Positions 55,360-64,000 of a stretch of 64,000 bases of DNA are shown piece after piece. The stretch comes from Sulfurospirillum arcachonense DSM 9755 (GTDB lineage: Bacteria; Campylobacterota; Campylobacteria; Campylobacterales; Sulfurospirillaceae): the NCBI RefSeq assembly GCF_000597725.1, contig NZ_JFBL01000002.1:186001-250000 (forward strand). The letters are read 5' to 3'. The notes under the pieces were generated by a model that was not told the DNA's origin, ran no database searches, and worked only from the letters and a program-made list of their open reading frames with translations. Both the position numbers and the translations under genes were made by a program. Within the stretch, counting starts at the first letter, position 1, and each line of letters opens with the position of its first letter.

Positions 55360-56394
55360 ATGACTCTACTTTTTATGTATTTAGCTTTGGCTATTGGTGT
55401 TTCATTTTTATGCTCTATTGTAGAGTCAGTTCTTTTATCCTTAAATATGTCGCATATTAATGTAATTAAACAAGATAAAGAAAAAGTTGGTAATCTTTTA
55501 GAAAAGTTAAAAACTGATATTGATGTTTCAATTGCATCAATTTTGATTTTAAATACCATTGCACATACACTAGGTGCTGCTGGTATTGGTGCTGAAGCAG
55601 CAAGATTGTTTGGTATGGAATATATGTTTTATATCTCAGCTATCTTAACGCTACTTATTCTATTTTTATCTGAAATTATTCCAAAAACAATAGGTGCACA
55701 GTACTACAAAGAATTAGCTCCAATTGCAGCCTACATTATTAGAGTTTTTATATTTTTTAGTTATCCACTTATCAAAGTATCTCTGTTTATTACAGAAAAA
55801 ATATCCAAAAAAGGTTCAAATAACTCAATAACAAGAGAAGAACTTCTTCAAACAGCACTTTTGGTTGAAGATGGTGGATATATAGACGAAAAAGAGTCTG
55901 ATGTCATTGAAAATGTTTTGAGTCTAAGTAAAAGTAAGGTAAATGATATATTAACGCCAAGAAGTGTTGTGTTTGCTTTGGAAAAAAATACAAAAATTGA
56001 AGATGTTTTGAAAACTGAAGGAGCAATGAAGTTTTCAAGAATACCCGTTTATGATAAAACAATAGATAATATTATAGGTGTTGTATATAGTAAACAAATC
56101 TTTAAATTAGCCATAGAAGATAAATCAGGAACTATCGAAAGTTTAATATCTCCTATATTTTCTATACATGAAAATATACCAGTATCTTATACTCTTGATA
56201 TGTTTATAAAAAGAAAAGAGCACATGTTTTTAGTAACTGATAGTTATGGTCAAACAGAAGGTATTGTAACTTTAGAAGATTGTATAGAGACACTTTTAGG
56301 TCTAGAAATAATGGATGAATTAGATACTACTGAAGATATGAGAAAACTTGCAAAAGACAAAATGAAAAAGAGAAAGAAAATAAAAAGTATCTAA
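55360..56394 (+). CDS. CNNM/CorC-type membrane protein with CBS pair
   Basis: 344 residues: an N-terminal CNNM transmembrane domain (about 1-150, three to four spans) and two CBS repeats (about 195-320; NDILTPRSVVFALEKN and PVSYTLDMFIKRK blocks). Often annotated hemolysin-like; relatives take part in magnesium or cobalt efflux. The CorC_HlyC C-terminal transporter-associated domain is absent, making this a short form. AAAAAATG start has little Shine-Dalgarno signal. Confidence 0.87.
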   Translation: MTLLFMYLALAIGVSFLCSIVESVLLSLNMSHINVIKQDKEKVGNLLEKLKTDIDVSIASILILNTIAHTLGAAGIGAEAARLFGMEYMFYISAILTLLILFLSEIIPKTIGAQYYKELAPIAAYIIRVFIFFSYPLIKVSLFITEKISKKGSNNSITREELLQTALLVEDGGYIDEKESDVIENVLSLSKSKVNDILTPRSVVFALEKNTKIEDVLKTEGAMKFSRIPVYDKTIDNIIGVVYSKQIFKLAIEDKSGTIESLISPIFSIHENIPVSYTLDMFIKRKEHMFLVTDSYGQTEGIVTLEDCIETLLGLEIMDELDTTEDMRKLAKDKMKKRKKIKSI

Positions 56395-56418
56395 ACGCAT
56401 TACTTATATTAAATAAAA

Positions 56419-56454
56419 GAGGGTAATTAATAACTTTATGATACAATTATCCTC
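56419..56454 (+). promoter_or_regulatory. Inverted repeat before the 56476 gene
   Basis: GAGGGTAATT (56419-56428) and AATTATCCTC (56445-56454) pair with one G-T wobble. It may terminate the CNNM transcript or be an operator; TACAAT at 56442-56447 could be a -10 box. Confidence 0.35.
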
Positions 56455-56475
56455 ATATTTATTAGGGAGGCTTTT

Positions 56476-57093
56476 ATGAGATTTTCTTACAAACATCTTG
56501 TTGATAGATTTTTAATTCCAAGACCTACATTAATTGAATGGCAAAAAAGAGTTAAAAAAGATAAAGAAAACTGGCGTGTAAAACATCTTGAGTATTTACG
56601 TGAACAGCTTATCATCGAAGAGATGACCCTTGAGGAATTAAAAGCCAAACCTATATCAAGTGATGATGTTTTCCTTGCATGTGTATTCCTCTTTTTTAAT
56701 AAACAGTGTGATTATATGCAAAAAAATAATTTTAAAAAAGACTTAAGGGCTTTTGCTTATGCTCATAGAGATGGTGTTGAGTACAAACATGATTTTGCTA
56801 AAAAAATATGGAATATTGAACTAAATGATGGAAGTGGAAGAAAAATTTCAAATTATTATAAATTGATTGATATATTAGATAGTATGACAGCTTCTCAATT
56901 TGGATTTTTTGTGAGACTAATAAAACAATTTATTGAAAAAATAGAAGAAAAAGTTATACCATCTCATACAGATTTATTAGATGGTATAACTTGGCAAGAG
57001 ATGCATATGTATGAAAAAGCTTTTAGTGATAAGGTTATAAAAAAACATTTTTCTTTTTTATGTATTAATCATCAAGAGCCCTTGTTCACGTAG
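56476..57093 (+). CDS. Hypothetical cytosolic protein, 205 residues
   Basis: Begins MRFSYKHLVDRFLIPRPTL with a strong GGGAGG ribosome site. The start resembles a helix-turn-helix that reads as an adaptor (LIPRPTLIEWQKR), and the rest is helical and charged with no motif I recognise. No signal or membrane segment. It converges with the next gene, overlapping it by 36 bases. Confidence 0.7.
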   Translation: MRFSYKHLVDRFLIPRPTLIEWQKRVKKDKENWRVKHLEYLREQLIIEEMTLEELKAKPISSDDVFLACVFLFFNKQCDYMQKNNFKKDLRAFAYAHRDGVEYKHDFAKKIWNIELNDGSGRKISNYYKLIDILDSMTASQFGFFVRLIKQFIEKIEEKVIPSHTDLLDGITWQEMHMYEKAFSDKVIKKHFSFLCINHQEPLFT

Positions 57094-57456
57094 AGCACAA
57101 GCAGCTTTTCCCCAAGATGATGCATATTGTATGCCATTGTTTTTTATATCAAATTTTGTACAGATTGTAGTCATAAGCTCTTTTTCAAAAGAGTTAAATT
57201 TATCATCAATATGTACAAGTATCATTAGTTCCAAAAGAAGAATTTTTTGACTTTTTTGAGTTTTAAATTTTGATAAACACTCATCTAATGAATAGTTTTG
57301 CTCATCATAGATGATATCATCTATACCCATTTCAATACAATAATCATTTATTATTTCTTTTTCTTTTAGTCCAAAAAAACCATCTATTCTAGCTAAATGA
57401 TGGGCGATATGTAAAAAGGCAAATTTTTCTATAGTTTTTAGTTGCATTAGTAGCAT
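57058..57456 (-). CDS. Hypothetical TerB-like helical protein
   Basis: 132 residues, all-helical, acidic: KFAFLHIAHHLARIDGFFGLKEKEIINDY followed by LLELMILVHIDDKFNSFEKEL, a duplicated pattern of an Asp/Glu-containing helix pair as in TerB/tellurite-resistance-like domains. The family assignment is tentative. The ATG at 57456 is preferred over one at 57519 because AAAGGA lies 8 bases before it and the extra 21 residues look like translated AT-rich leader. Confidence 0.6.
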   Translation of the reverse strand: MLLMQLKTIEKFAFLHIAHHLARIDGFFGLKEKEIINDYCIEMGIDDIIYDEQNYSLDECLSKFKTQKSQKILLLELMILVHIDDKFNSFEKELMTTICTKFDIKNNGIQYASSWGKAACALREQGLLMINT

Positions 57457-58043
57457 GAAGTAAATTCCTTTGAGTGATTTGGATATTATAAGTATTTTTT
57501 TTAAATATATGTTTAACAAACATCCTATTATTTTTAATAAAATTATATGGATAAAGTTAATTTTTATATTTATTAATTAGATATAATAAAGACTATTTAT
57601 TAAGAAAAATTATTATAATTTGTAAATAATTTTTAAAATAATACTATTATTACGTCAATTTATAAAATATTATTGAAATAGTAAAAATCCTAGATAGGCT
57701 CTAAAATCAATTATTTTAGGCATTTATCTATAATATAAATAATATATATATTATTTTTTTAAACTTAATTTATAGTATATGTATATGATTTAACTATATT
57801 AATTCGTCAATTTAAAGTATTTTTTTTTAAATTAATTTAATAAAACTTTAATAAAACACTCTTTTTATCCGATTATAATGTTACAATTATTCTCAAATAA
57901 CTTATAATTACCTTAAAAACATGTAATATTATGCTCATTCTTATTAAAAATCTGTTTAAATGATAAGTGAATAATCATTCAATGAATGTAAGTCATAATT
58001 TGAATGAATTCTTGATAGATAAAAAATCTTATAGGAGAAACTT
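57457..58043. other. 587-bp AT-rich gap upstream of the hydrogenase operon
   Basis: No gene found on either strand. The stretch is more AT-rich than anything else in the window. It contains TATAAT at 57874-57879 and 57903-57908, suited to hydA, and a CATTCA-A-TGAATG palindrome about 60 bases before the hydA start. The hydA ribosome site TAGGAG is at its end. It probably holds the regulatory region of the hyd operon. Confidence 0.5.
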
Positions 58044-59201
58044 ATGGAACAAGCTGAACTGTACCAAAAGATTTCAGACAGACTCGGAGATCTTGCTAAG
58101 TTCGCACCGATGAAAGAGGATAAGTCAATTTCACAGCTAATGGAAGAAAAAGGTATTAGCCGTCGTGACTTTATGAAGTGGGCTGGAGGAATGACAGCAA
58201 TGCTTTCTTTACCTTCATCTTTTACGCCACTTATGGCTAAGGCTGCGGAACTTACTGATCGTTTACCAGTAGTGTGGTTACATATGGCAGAATGTACTGG
58301 TTGTAGTGAAAGTTTACTAAGAACTGATGCACCAGGTATTGATAGTCTTATTTTTGATTATATCTCACTAGAGTATCATGAAACAATTATGAGTGCTGCT
58401 GGTTGGCAAGCAGAACATAATTTAGAAAGTGCTATTGAAAAATATAAAGGTAAATTTATATTAATGGTTGAGGGTGGAATCCCTGATGGAAGTAGCGACT
58501 TTTATTTAACAGTTGGACCTCATGGTAAAACTGGACGTAAACATGCTCAAGATGCTGCAAATGCTGCAGCTGCAATTTTTGCAATTGGAACATGTTCTAG
58601 TTTTGGTGGTGTACAAGCTGCATATCCAAACCCAACAAATGCACAAAGTTTAAGTAAAGTAACTGGAAAACCAGTTATTAATGTACCAGGATGTCCTCCA
58701 AGTGAGAAAAATATAGTTGGTAATGTACTTCACTATATTCTTTTTGGAACACTTCCAGCACTTGATGTTTTTAATCGTCCAAAATGGGCTTATGGACTTA
58801 GAATCCATGACTTGTGTGAAAGACGTGGTCATTTTGACGCAGGTGAATTCGTACAAGAATTTGGCGATGAAGGTGCAAAACAAGGTTACTGTCTATACAA
58901 AGTAGGTTGTAAAGGGCCTTATACATTTAATAACTGTAGTAGAGAAAGATTTAATCAACATACTTCTTGGCCTGTTCAAGCAGGACATGGTTGTATTGGT
59001 TGTAGTGAACCAGATTTTTGGGATGCTATGGGACCATTTGAAGAGCCTCTTGGTAGTAAATTGTATCAAACAGTTTATGGAGAAGGTGCAGATATGACTG
59101 CAGATAAAGTTGGTGTCGCAGTACTAAGTGCAACAGCAGTAGGTATCGCAGCACATGCAGCAATAGCAGCCGTAAAAGGCGCTCCAAAAACTGAAGAATA
59201 A
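58044..59201 (+). CDS. hydA: [NiFe]-hydrogenase small subunit
   Basis: Iron-sulfur electron-transfer subunit of the periplasmic membrane-bound uptake hydrogenase. The 385 residues carry a twin-arginine leader SRRDFMKW at residues 39-46, long N-region included, that exports the folded small-large dimer. Cluster cysteines begin with AECTGCSESLL (proximal) and continue in IGTCSSFGG, NVPGCPPSEKN, LCERRGHFDAG, YKVGCKGPYTFNNCS and GCIGCSEPDFWD. The C-terminal membrane helix (KVGVAVLSATAVGIAAHAAIAAV) anchors it to HydC. First gene of hydABCDE. Confidence 0.97.
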   Translation: MEQAELYQKISDRLGDLAKFAPMKEDKSISQLMEEKGISRRDFMKWAGGMTAMLSLPSSFTPLMAKAAELTDRLPVVWLHMAECTGCSESLLRTDAPGIDSLIFDYISLEYHETIMSAAGWQAEHNLESAIEKYKGKFILMVEGGIPDGSSDFYLTVGPHGKTGRKHAQDAANAAAAIFAIGTCSSFGGVQAAYPNPTNAQSLSKVTGKPVINVPGCPPSEKNIVGNVLHYILFGTLPALDVFNRPKWAYGLRIHDLCERRGHFDAGEFVQEFGDEGAKQGYCLYKVGCKGPYTFNNCSRERFNQHTSWPVQAGHGCIGCSEPDFWDAMGPFEEPLGSKLYQTVYGEGADMTADKVGVAVLSATAVGIAAHAAIAAVKGAPKTEE

Positions 59202-59218
59202 GCCAGAAGGAATAATTA

Positions 59219-60967
59219 ATGAGTAAAAGAATTGTAGTTGACCCTATTACTAGAATTGAGGGACACTTAAGAGTTGAAGTTATCGTAGATGACAACAACG
59301 TAGTTACGGAAGCTTATTCTTCAGCGACTCTATGGAGAGGATTAGAAAATATCCTCAAAGGTAGAGACCCTAGAGATGCTGGTTTCTTTACACAAAGAAT
59401 TTGTGGTGTTTGTACATACTCACACTACAAAGCAGGTATTATGGCAGTTGAGGATGCTTTAGGTATTGAGCCTCCATTAAACGCTAAATTAACAAGAACA
59501 TTAATGAATACAGCATTATTTATGCATGATCATCCTGTTCATTTTTATCATTTACATGGTCTTGATTGGGTTGATGTTGTTTCTGCTTTAAGTGCAGATC
59601 CTGCAAAAGCTAGTAAAGATGCATTTAAATATACTGAAACTCCAATGTATACAGGTGAAGATCATCTTAAAGCTGTACAAAAAAGAGTAGCTGAGTTTGT
59701 TAAAAAAGGACATCTTGGACCATTTGCTAACGCATATTGGGGACATCCGACATATAAACTAACTCCAGAGCAAAACTTGATCGCTGTATCTCACTATCTT
59801 GAAGGTCTTAAGATACAAAGAACAGCTGCTCAAATGATGGCTATTTTTGGTGCGAAACAACCACATCCACAAAGCTTAACTGTTGGTGGTGTAACTTGTA
59901 TTATGGATCTTCAATCTCCTGCACGTTTAGGGGAGTATTTAGTGAAGTTTCAAGAAGTTAAAGCATTTATTGATAATTGTTATTATCCAGATGTTGTTAT
60001 GGCAGGTGGTATGTATGCAGGTGAGCCTAGTGTTAATGCTGGTCTTGGTACTGCTAACTTATTTACATATAAAGAATTCCCATTAAATGCTAGTGAATAT
60101 ATGTTTGATAGTGGTTTGATGATGGCTGAAGATGTTATTAATTTAGTATCTGGTAAAGAGTTTAAAATTCATGATTTAGACGAAAGTAAAATCACAGAAG
60201 AGGCAACTCATGCTTGGTACCAAAATGATGAAGCACTTCATCCATATGATGGAAAAACAAATCCTAACTATACTGGATTTAAAGACGCTGAAACAATTAA
60301 TGACAAAGGTGAGTTAGCTCATTCTAAAGTTATTAAAGAAAATGAAAAATATACTTGGATTAAAGCACCTCGTTATGATGGTAAGCCACTTCAAGTAGGA
60401 CCATTAGCTAATATAGTTATAAACTATGCTAGAGGTAATCAACGTGTTGTTAAAGTAGTAAACCAATTTTTAAAAGATACGGGACTTCCTATAACAGCAG
60501 TTGCATCAACTCTTGGTAGAACAGCTTGTCGTATGCTTGAAGCAAAAGTTGTTGCTGATAATGCTTTAGAAGCATTTAATGCATTAATTGAAAATTTAAA
60601 AGTTGATGATTCAACATTTACAAGCTATAAAATTGACAAGAATAAAGAGTACAAAGGTCGTTACATGGGTAATGTACCTCGTGGTGTATTAAGTCACTGG
60701 GTTAGAGTGAAAAATGGTGTGATTGAAAATTATCAAGCTGTAGTTCCATCAACTTGGAATGCAAGCCCTAAAGATGCTAATGGTGTTCGAGGACCTTATG
60801 AAGAGTCTTTGATTGGTTTGCCTATAGCTAACCTTGCTCAACCGTTAGAAATTATAAGAGTTATTCACTCTTTTGATCCATGTATTGCTTGTGCAGTTCA
60901 CGTAATGGATACAAAAGGTAATGAGATGGGCTCTTATAAAATAGATCCTAATGGTGCAAGTTGTTAA
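59219..60967 (+). CDS. hydB: [NiFe]-hydrogenase large subunit
   Basis: Catalytic subunit carrying the NiFe(CN)2CO centre; oxidises H2 in the periplasm. The 582 residues show L1 RICGVCTYSH near residue 61 and L2 DPCIACAVH ending at 561. The 21 residues after that His (VMDTKGNEMGSYKIDPNGASC) are the C-terminal extension removed by the HydD protease after nickel insertion. The motif is the all-Cys version, not selenocysteine. Seventeen bases after hydA. Confidence 0.97.
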   Translation: MSKRIVVDPITRIEGHLRVEVIVDDNNVVTEAYSSATLWRGLENILKGRDPRDAGFFTQRICGVCTYSHYKAGIMAVEDALGIEPPLNAKLTRTLMNTALFMHDHPVHFYHLHGLDWVDVVSALSADPAKASKDAFKYTETPMYTGEDHLKAVQKRVAEFVKKGHLGPFANAYWGHPTYKLTPEQNLIAVSHYLEGLKIQRTAAQMMAIFGAKQPHPQSLTVGGVTCIMDLQSPARLGEYLVKFQEVKAFIDNCYYPDVVMAGGMYAGEPSVNAGLGTANLFTYKEFPLNASEYMFDSGLMMAEDVINLVSGKEFKIHDLDESKITEEATHAWYQNDEALHPYDGKTNPNYTGFKDAETINDKGELAHSKVIKENEKYTWIKAPRYDGKPLQVGPLANIVINYARGNQRVVKVVNQFLKDTGLPITAVASTLGRTACRMLEAKVVADNALEAFNALIENLKVDDSTFTSYKIDKNKEYKGRYMGNVPRGVLSHWVRVKNGVIENYQAVVPSTWNASPKDANGVRGPYEESLIGLPIANLAQPLEIIRVIHSFDPCIACAVHVMDTKGNEMGSYKIDPNGASC

Positions 60968-60988
60968 AAGACAAAAGGAGAGTTAACA

Positions 60989-61660
60989 ATGCCAAAAAGA
61001 AAGATTGAATTTGAATTTTCTGCTGGTTTACGCTGGACACATTGGATTAGAGCAATAGCAATATTTGTTTTAACTGTGACTGGTTTTTATCTTGCTTATG
61101 TCTTTGTTGCACCAAATGCATCAGATGAGCCTGTGCTATTTTTAAATGCAAAATTTAGAATGTGGCATGAGATCGCAGGATTTATATTAATAGCTGTTAC
61201 TTTGTACAAAACTTATTTATTCTTTGTTGATAGAATAAGTAAAAAAGAAAGAATAGCTTTCTTAGACTTTATTAGTCCTAAGATTTGGATACAGCAGATT
61301 AAATATTATCTATTTTTAGGAGAACATCCTAAATTACGTGGAGTATATAATCCGCTACAGTTTGTTGCATATATTGGTTTATATGCTATGGTATTTGCTA
61401 TATGTATAACAGGACTTGTTTTATATGTTCATGTTTATCATGATGGTATTGGTGGAATGTTATATGATTATATGCGTCCATTAGAAGTTATGATGGGTGG
61501 ATTAGCAATGGTTCGTGAAATTCATCATATAGCAATGTGGGGTATATTGATTTTTGTTCCTGTTCATATTTATATGGCAATCTTTAACTCAATTATGGGT
61601 AAAGAAGGTTTAATTGATTCAATTATCAGTGGATATAAATTCATAAACGAAGACCACTAA
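60989..61660 (+). CDS. hydC: Hydrogenase cytochrome b subunit
   Basis: 223-residue integral membrane dihaem cytochrome b that takes electrons from HydA and reduces menaquinone. Four to five spans; haem-ligand His candidates sit in GLRWTHWIRA, MWHEIAGF, YVHVYHDG and REIHHIAMWG. The ribosome site is AAAAGGAG. Context and motifs fit the Wolinella HydC type. Confidence 0.95.
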   Translation: MPKRKIEFEFSAGLRWTHWIRAIAIFVLTVTGFYLAYVFVAPNASDEPVLFLNAKFRMWHEIAGFILIAVTLYKTYLFFVDRISKKERIAFLDFISPKIWIQQIKYYLFLGEHPKLRGVYNPLQFVAYIGLYAMVFAICITGLVLYVHVYHDGIGGMLYDYMRPLEVMMGGLAMVREIHHIAMWGILIFVPVHIYMAIFNSIMGKEGLIDSIISGYKFINEDH

Positions 61661-61669
61661 GTAGTTAAT

Positions 61670-62215
61670 GTGAAGATATTAGCCTTAGGTATAGGCAATG
61701 TAGTGTGCGCCGACGAAGGAGTCGGCGTGCATTTATGCCGCATGATTGAAAAGAATTATAAGTTTACTTCTAAAGAACATACTCTTACTTTTGTTGATGG
61801 TGGTACATTAGCAGAACGTCTTATCCCAATTATTGTAGAATATGATTACATGATAATGTTTGATTGTGTTGATGCAAATGATGGTATAATAGGAGATGTT
61901 TACTTTTTTGATTTTGACAATGTCCCAAACTCTATATCATGGCAAGGAAGTGCTCACGAGGTTGAGATGCTTCAAACTTTGATGATGATGGATATGGTTG
62001 GGGATAGACCCACAACAAAAATCATAGGTATTATTCCAGAAGTTATTTCTGATACTACATTAGAAATGTCAGAACCAGTTATTAAAGGAAGTGCTTTAAT
62101 GGAAAAAACATTTTTAAAGCATATTAGTGAACTGGGTTTAAAATATGAAAAAATCGCGAACTTTGATATTCAAGAAGTAGCCCAAAGTGCGTGTGAAAGA
62201 GAAGAGATCGTCTAA
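61670..62215 (+). CDS. hydD: Hydrogenase maturation protease
   Basis: 181-residue HupD/HyaD-type endopeptidase trimming the HydB C-terminus. The N-terminal block MKILALGIGNVVCADEGVGVHL matches the family GIGN-x2-D-G/E motif with nickel-sensing Glu and Asp; a later Asp/His pair is in FDCVDA and SAHEVEML. The GTG start at 61670 gives this N-terminus; no better site exists. Its stop overlaps the next start by one base. A GC-rich hairpin lies in the 5' coding part. Confidence 0.93.
   Translation: MKILALGIGNVVCADEGVGVHLCRMIEKNYKFTSKEHTLTFVDGGTLAERLIPIIVEYDYMIMFDCVDANDGIIGDVYFFDFDNVPNSISWQGSAHEVEMLQTLMMMDMVGDRPTTKIIGIIPEVISDTTLEMSEPVIKGSALMEKTFLKHISELGLKYEKIANFDIQEVAQSACEREEIV
61705..61730 (+). 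other. GC-rich hairpin within the hydD 5' coding region
   Basis: CGCCGAC (61708-61714) and GTCGGCG (61721-61727) pair perfectly around GAAGGA, extended by further pairs including wobbles to 61705/61730. It stands out in an AT-rich gene and uses codons rare nearby (GCC, GAC, GTC, GGC). Confidence 0.6.
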
Positions 62216-63897
62216 TGATATTGTCGTTTGAGTTCCATTATATTTCCCAAAATGCTCTTTTAGAAAATATGTTAGAGAGTATATGTAGAGATTTTGAAAT
62301 CTCTTATAAAATTGGTAAAAAAGAAAATGTTATTAACTTATATGTAAAAGGTGATGAACAAGTTCTTACTGACTTTTCTAATTTTATTGCACAAAGATTA
62401 CCTTTATCAATATTTTTTAAATCAACAGCAGTAAATGTTGTTGAAACAATAGAAAACACAATGGAAAATATAAATGAATGTACTTTATGTGTTCCATATA
62501 CACCTAAAACTATCTTTACATGTCAAGATAAAGATAGTGTACTTTTTCTCAATCCATTAATAAATAATGAAGTAGGAATTGCTACTTTTAATGCAAAAGG
62601 TGTATTATTAAAAGAAAATACTACAACAATTATCGATGCAAATGAAACAAAGAGCTTTGATACTTTATATGATGAAGTATCAAAACTTGTTAGTAGTGGT
62701 GAAGAAGTTTATATAAATTCTGCTAGTGGTTCATATGTTATTGGAAAAATTGATGAATCTTTTAAAGAAAAAAAAGATTTTATTGTTATTCCTACTGATC
62801 TTTCAGTTGTCGAAAAGATGGTTGTTTGTAGGGAAAATGAAATTAAAGCACTTGCAAGTTTAGAAAAACCAACTATTAAATTTAAAGTGAATTTACTATA
62901 CAGTTCAAAAGATATTTTGGCAGAAAATAGAGTGAAATTAAAGTTAAGTGATGAGTTATTACTTCAAAATATTTGTGAAAGACTTCACCGAGATGGTATC
63001 GATTTTATTTATAGAGACGAAAATAAAAGTGTTACATGTAAATATGCTTTAGAAATAGATGGAAAATTTACACTATTGCCTCAGGTTGAAGTATGTGTAC
63101 TTGAAAATGGTGAAATACTTATAATAAGTGGCGATGGATATAGTGCCCCAGTAATAAAAAAGAATTTGAAAAAATTTGATGTTGCTGCTCATGCACAATT
63201 TGCGTCTATTATGCAAGAACATAATCTTTTTGATAAAAAAGTTAGTTGTTTTTACTTGAGTAAAACAAATGATGATGTGTTAATGCATATTTCAGAAAAG
63301 ACAGGGATGCTTGATTTGATTAAGTTTCCTATTGATAAAGATATTAAAGAGATTTTTGCATCTATCTCAGAAGATGAAATAGGGCAAAGACTTTTAGCAA
63401 ATTATAAACAACAGTTTCCTGAGTTTTATGCAAATGCTTTGAACTATCAAATTCCAGATAATGCTCCAAACAATATATATACTATCTTTGGATTAGTTGC
63501 TGTTATACTTGGAATTAGTGATAATATAAAAGATGGTAGTGAAAAAGTAGTAGAGTTAGCAGAAGATTTTGGTGGACAAAAAGGCCCTAGTATAGATTTT
63601 TTATTGATTGATAAAGAGTCTATAAAATCTGATTTTGATATATTAAAACTTATTAGAAGTTCTATAAGTTTTAAACTTGCTGGTAGTGATGATACAACTT
63701 TAAGTTTTGGTTTGATGGAAGCATTAGCTTTTTTCTTATCAAATTCATCAGATTCTTGTAAAGAGAACTTATCAAGCGAAAAAACTTTACTTTGTGGCTC
63801 ATTCTTTGGTGTTAGAAGATTTGCTGAACTAGCATGTAAAAATATTCAAGCAAGTTCTAAAATTTGTTTAAATAGAGAATTGCCTATTGATAATTAA
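62215..63897 (+). CDS. hydE: Hydrogenase biogenesis protein HydE
   Basis: 560-residue cytosolic protein, fifth gene of the hyd cluster. It matches in position and size the HydE protein of Helicobacter and Wolinella, which is needed for hydrogenase activity but whose reaction is unclear. A motif [12 protein letters not shown] recalls the zinc-finger/HypF-like region, and the C-terminal half ([28 protein letters not shown]) looks like a degenerate carbamoyltransferase/Kae1-type fold; that relation is inference. It runs directly into hypF, overlapping it by 11 bases. Confidence 0.85.
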   Translation: MILSFEFHYISQNALLENMLESICRDFEISYKIGKKENVINLYVKGDEQVLTDFSNFIAQRLPLSIFFKSTAVNVVETIENTMENINECTLCVPYTPKTIFTCQDKDSVLFLNPLINNEVGIATFNAKGVLLKENTTTIIDANETKSFDTLYDEVSKLVSSGEEVYINSASGSYVIGKIDESFKEKKDFIVIPTDLSVVEKMVVCRENEIKALASLEKPTIKFKVNLLYSSKDILAENRVKLKLSDELLLQNICERLHRDGIDFIYRDENKSVTCKYALEIDGKFTLLPQVEVCVLENGEILIISGDGYSAPVIKKNLKKFDVAAHAQFASIMQEHNLFDKKVSCFYLSKTNDDVLMHISEKTGMLDLIKFPIDKDIKEIFASISEDEIGQRLLANYKQQFPEFYANALNYQIPDNAPNNIYTIFGLVAVILGISDNIKDGSEKVVELAEDFGGQKGPSIDFLLIDKESIKSDFDILKLIRSSISFKLAGSDDTTLSFGLMEALAFFLSNSSDSCKENLSSEKTLLCGSFFGVRRFAELACKNIQASSKICLNRELPIDN

Positions 63898-64000
63898 ACA
63901 TTTTAATTTTGCAGTAGAAGGTATAGTGCAAGGGGTGGGCTTTCGCCCCTTTATTTATACATTGGCATTACAATATAATCTAAATGGTTATGTACTAAAT
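63887..64000 (+). CDS. hypF: Carbamoyltransferase HypF, 3' truncated by window edge
   Basis: The first 38 codons of HypF, which makes the cyanide ligand precursor for the NiFe centre from carbamoyl phosphate. The frame runs open to the window end. After a TTG start at 63887 it reads the acylphosphatase domain: [18 protein letters not shown], with the phosphate-binding VQGVGFRPF loop. The start overlaps the hydE stop by 11 bases. Confidence 0.9.
   Translation, partial: MIIKHFNFAVEGIVQGVGFRPFIYTLALQYNLNGYVLN

Noticed and set aside
59219-60967. Selenocysteine in the hydrogenase large subunit, given YedF in the window
   Set aside because: Both L1 and L2 motifs are read with cysteine codons; no in-frame TGA.
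1-64000. CRISPR arrays, rRNA and tRNA genes, prophage, complete insertion sequences
   Set aside because: No regularly spaced repeats, tRNA T-arm signatures, transposase or phage genes were found by eye; short or degenerate elements could be missed.

Overview
The window is a chromosomal segment of an AT-rich bacterium of the Campylobacterota (former Epsilonproteobacteria), most likely a free-living, hydrogen-oxidising Sulfurimonas/Arcobacter-like organism. The main evidence is two gene orders that, from memory, match Helicobacter pylori and Campylobacter: HIT-pheS-pheT-aroA-ispH-rpsA-(hypothetical)-serA, and DUF2018-(hypothetical)-polyprenyl synthase-hemA-proS-fxsA-hemC-ubiD. A Wolinella-type hydABCDE-hypF hydrogenase cluster and a MutS7-HNH gene support this. 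The genus cannot be fixed from the sequence alone.

Layout. 0-13 kb: 3' part of pckA, argH, HIT protein, then the translation/aromatic/isoprenoid operon ending in serA, and a membrane protein. 14-19 kb: efp, a DJ-1 protein, a large CBS-PAS-GGDEF-EAL protein and a small cytochrome c. 19-24 kb: MutS7-HNH, a Tat-exported superoxide reductase, an AraC regulator and a LysE/RhtB exporter. 24.3-28.8 kb: accessory island. It holds attC-like recombination sites without an integrase, a GC-richer lipoprotein gene, a two-gene restriction-modification system with a 42-bp perfect palindrome over the methylase promoter, and a methyltransferase gene. 28.8-37.4 kb: TenA-ThiD fusion, a PAS-GGDEF-EAL protein, a membrane GGDEF protein, a cysteine hydrolase, a solute-binding protein, a 33-residue membrane peptide and an acetyltransferase. 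37.4-43.6 kb: complete histidine-utilisation regulon hutUHC / hutIG, divergent around one operator-like palindrome. 43.6-46.5 kb: histidine kinase, Fe-alcohol dehydrogenase, YedF. 46.6-57.5 kb: the haem/prenyl/tRNA-synthetase cluster, a CNNM/CorC-type protein and two hypotheticals. 57.5-64 kb: a long AT-rich leader followed by hydABCDE and the start of hypF.

How the genes work together. The hut genes convert histidine to glutamate. The hyd genes build a periplasm-facing uptake [NiFe]-hydrogenase attached to the membrane by a cytochrome b, feeding electrons to the quinone pool; the UbiD-like decarboxylase may belong to menaquinone synthesis. Three GGDEF proteins, two of them with EAL domains, point to active c-di-GMP signalling. 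The superoxide reductase and small cytochrome c suit life at oxic-anoxic boundaries.

Most unusual items: the integrase-less cassette region with its restriction-modification system; the 42-bp palindrome over a consensus promoter; a palindromic word TTACATGTAA found 14 times outside the island; the MutS7-HNH gene; a TenA-ThiD fusion in the order opposite to yeast Thi20; and two short genes (33 and 53 residues).
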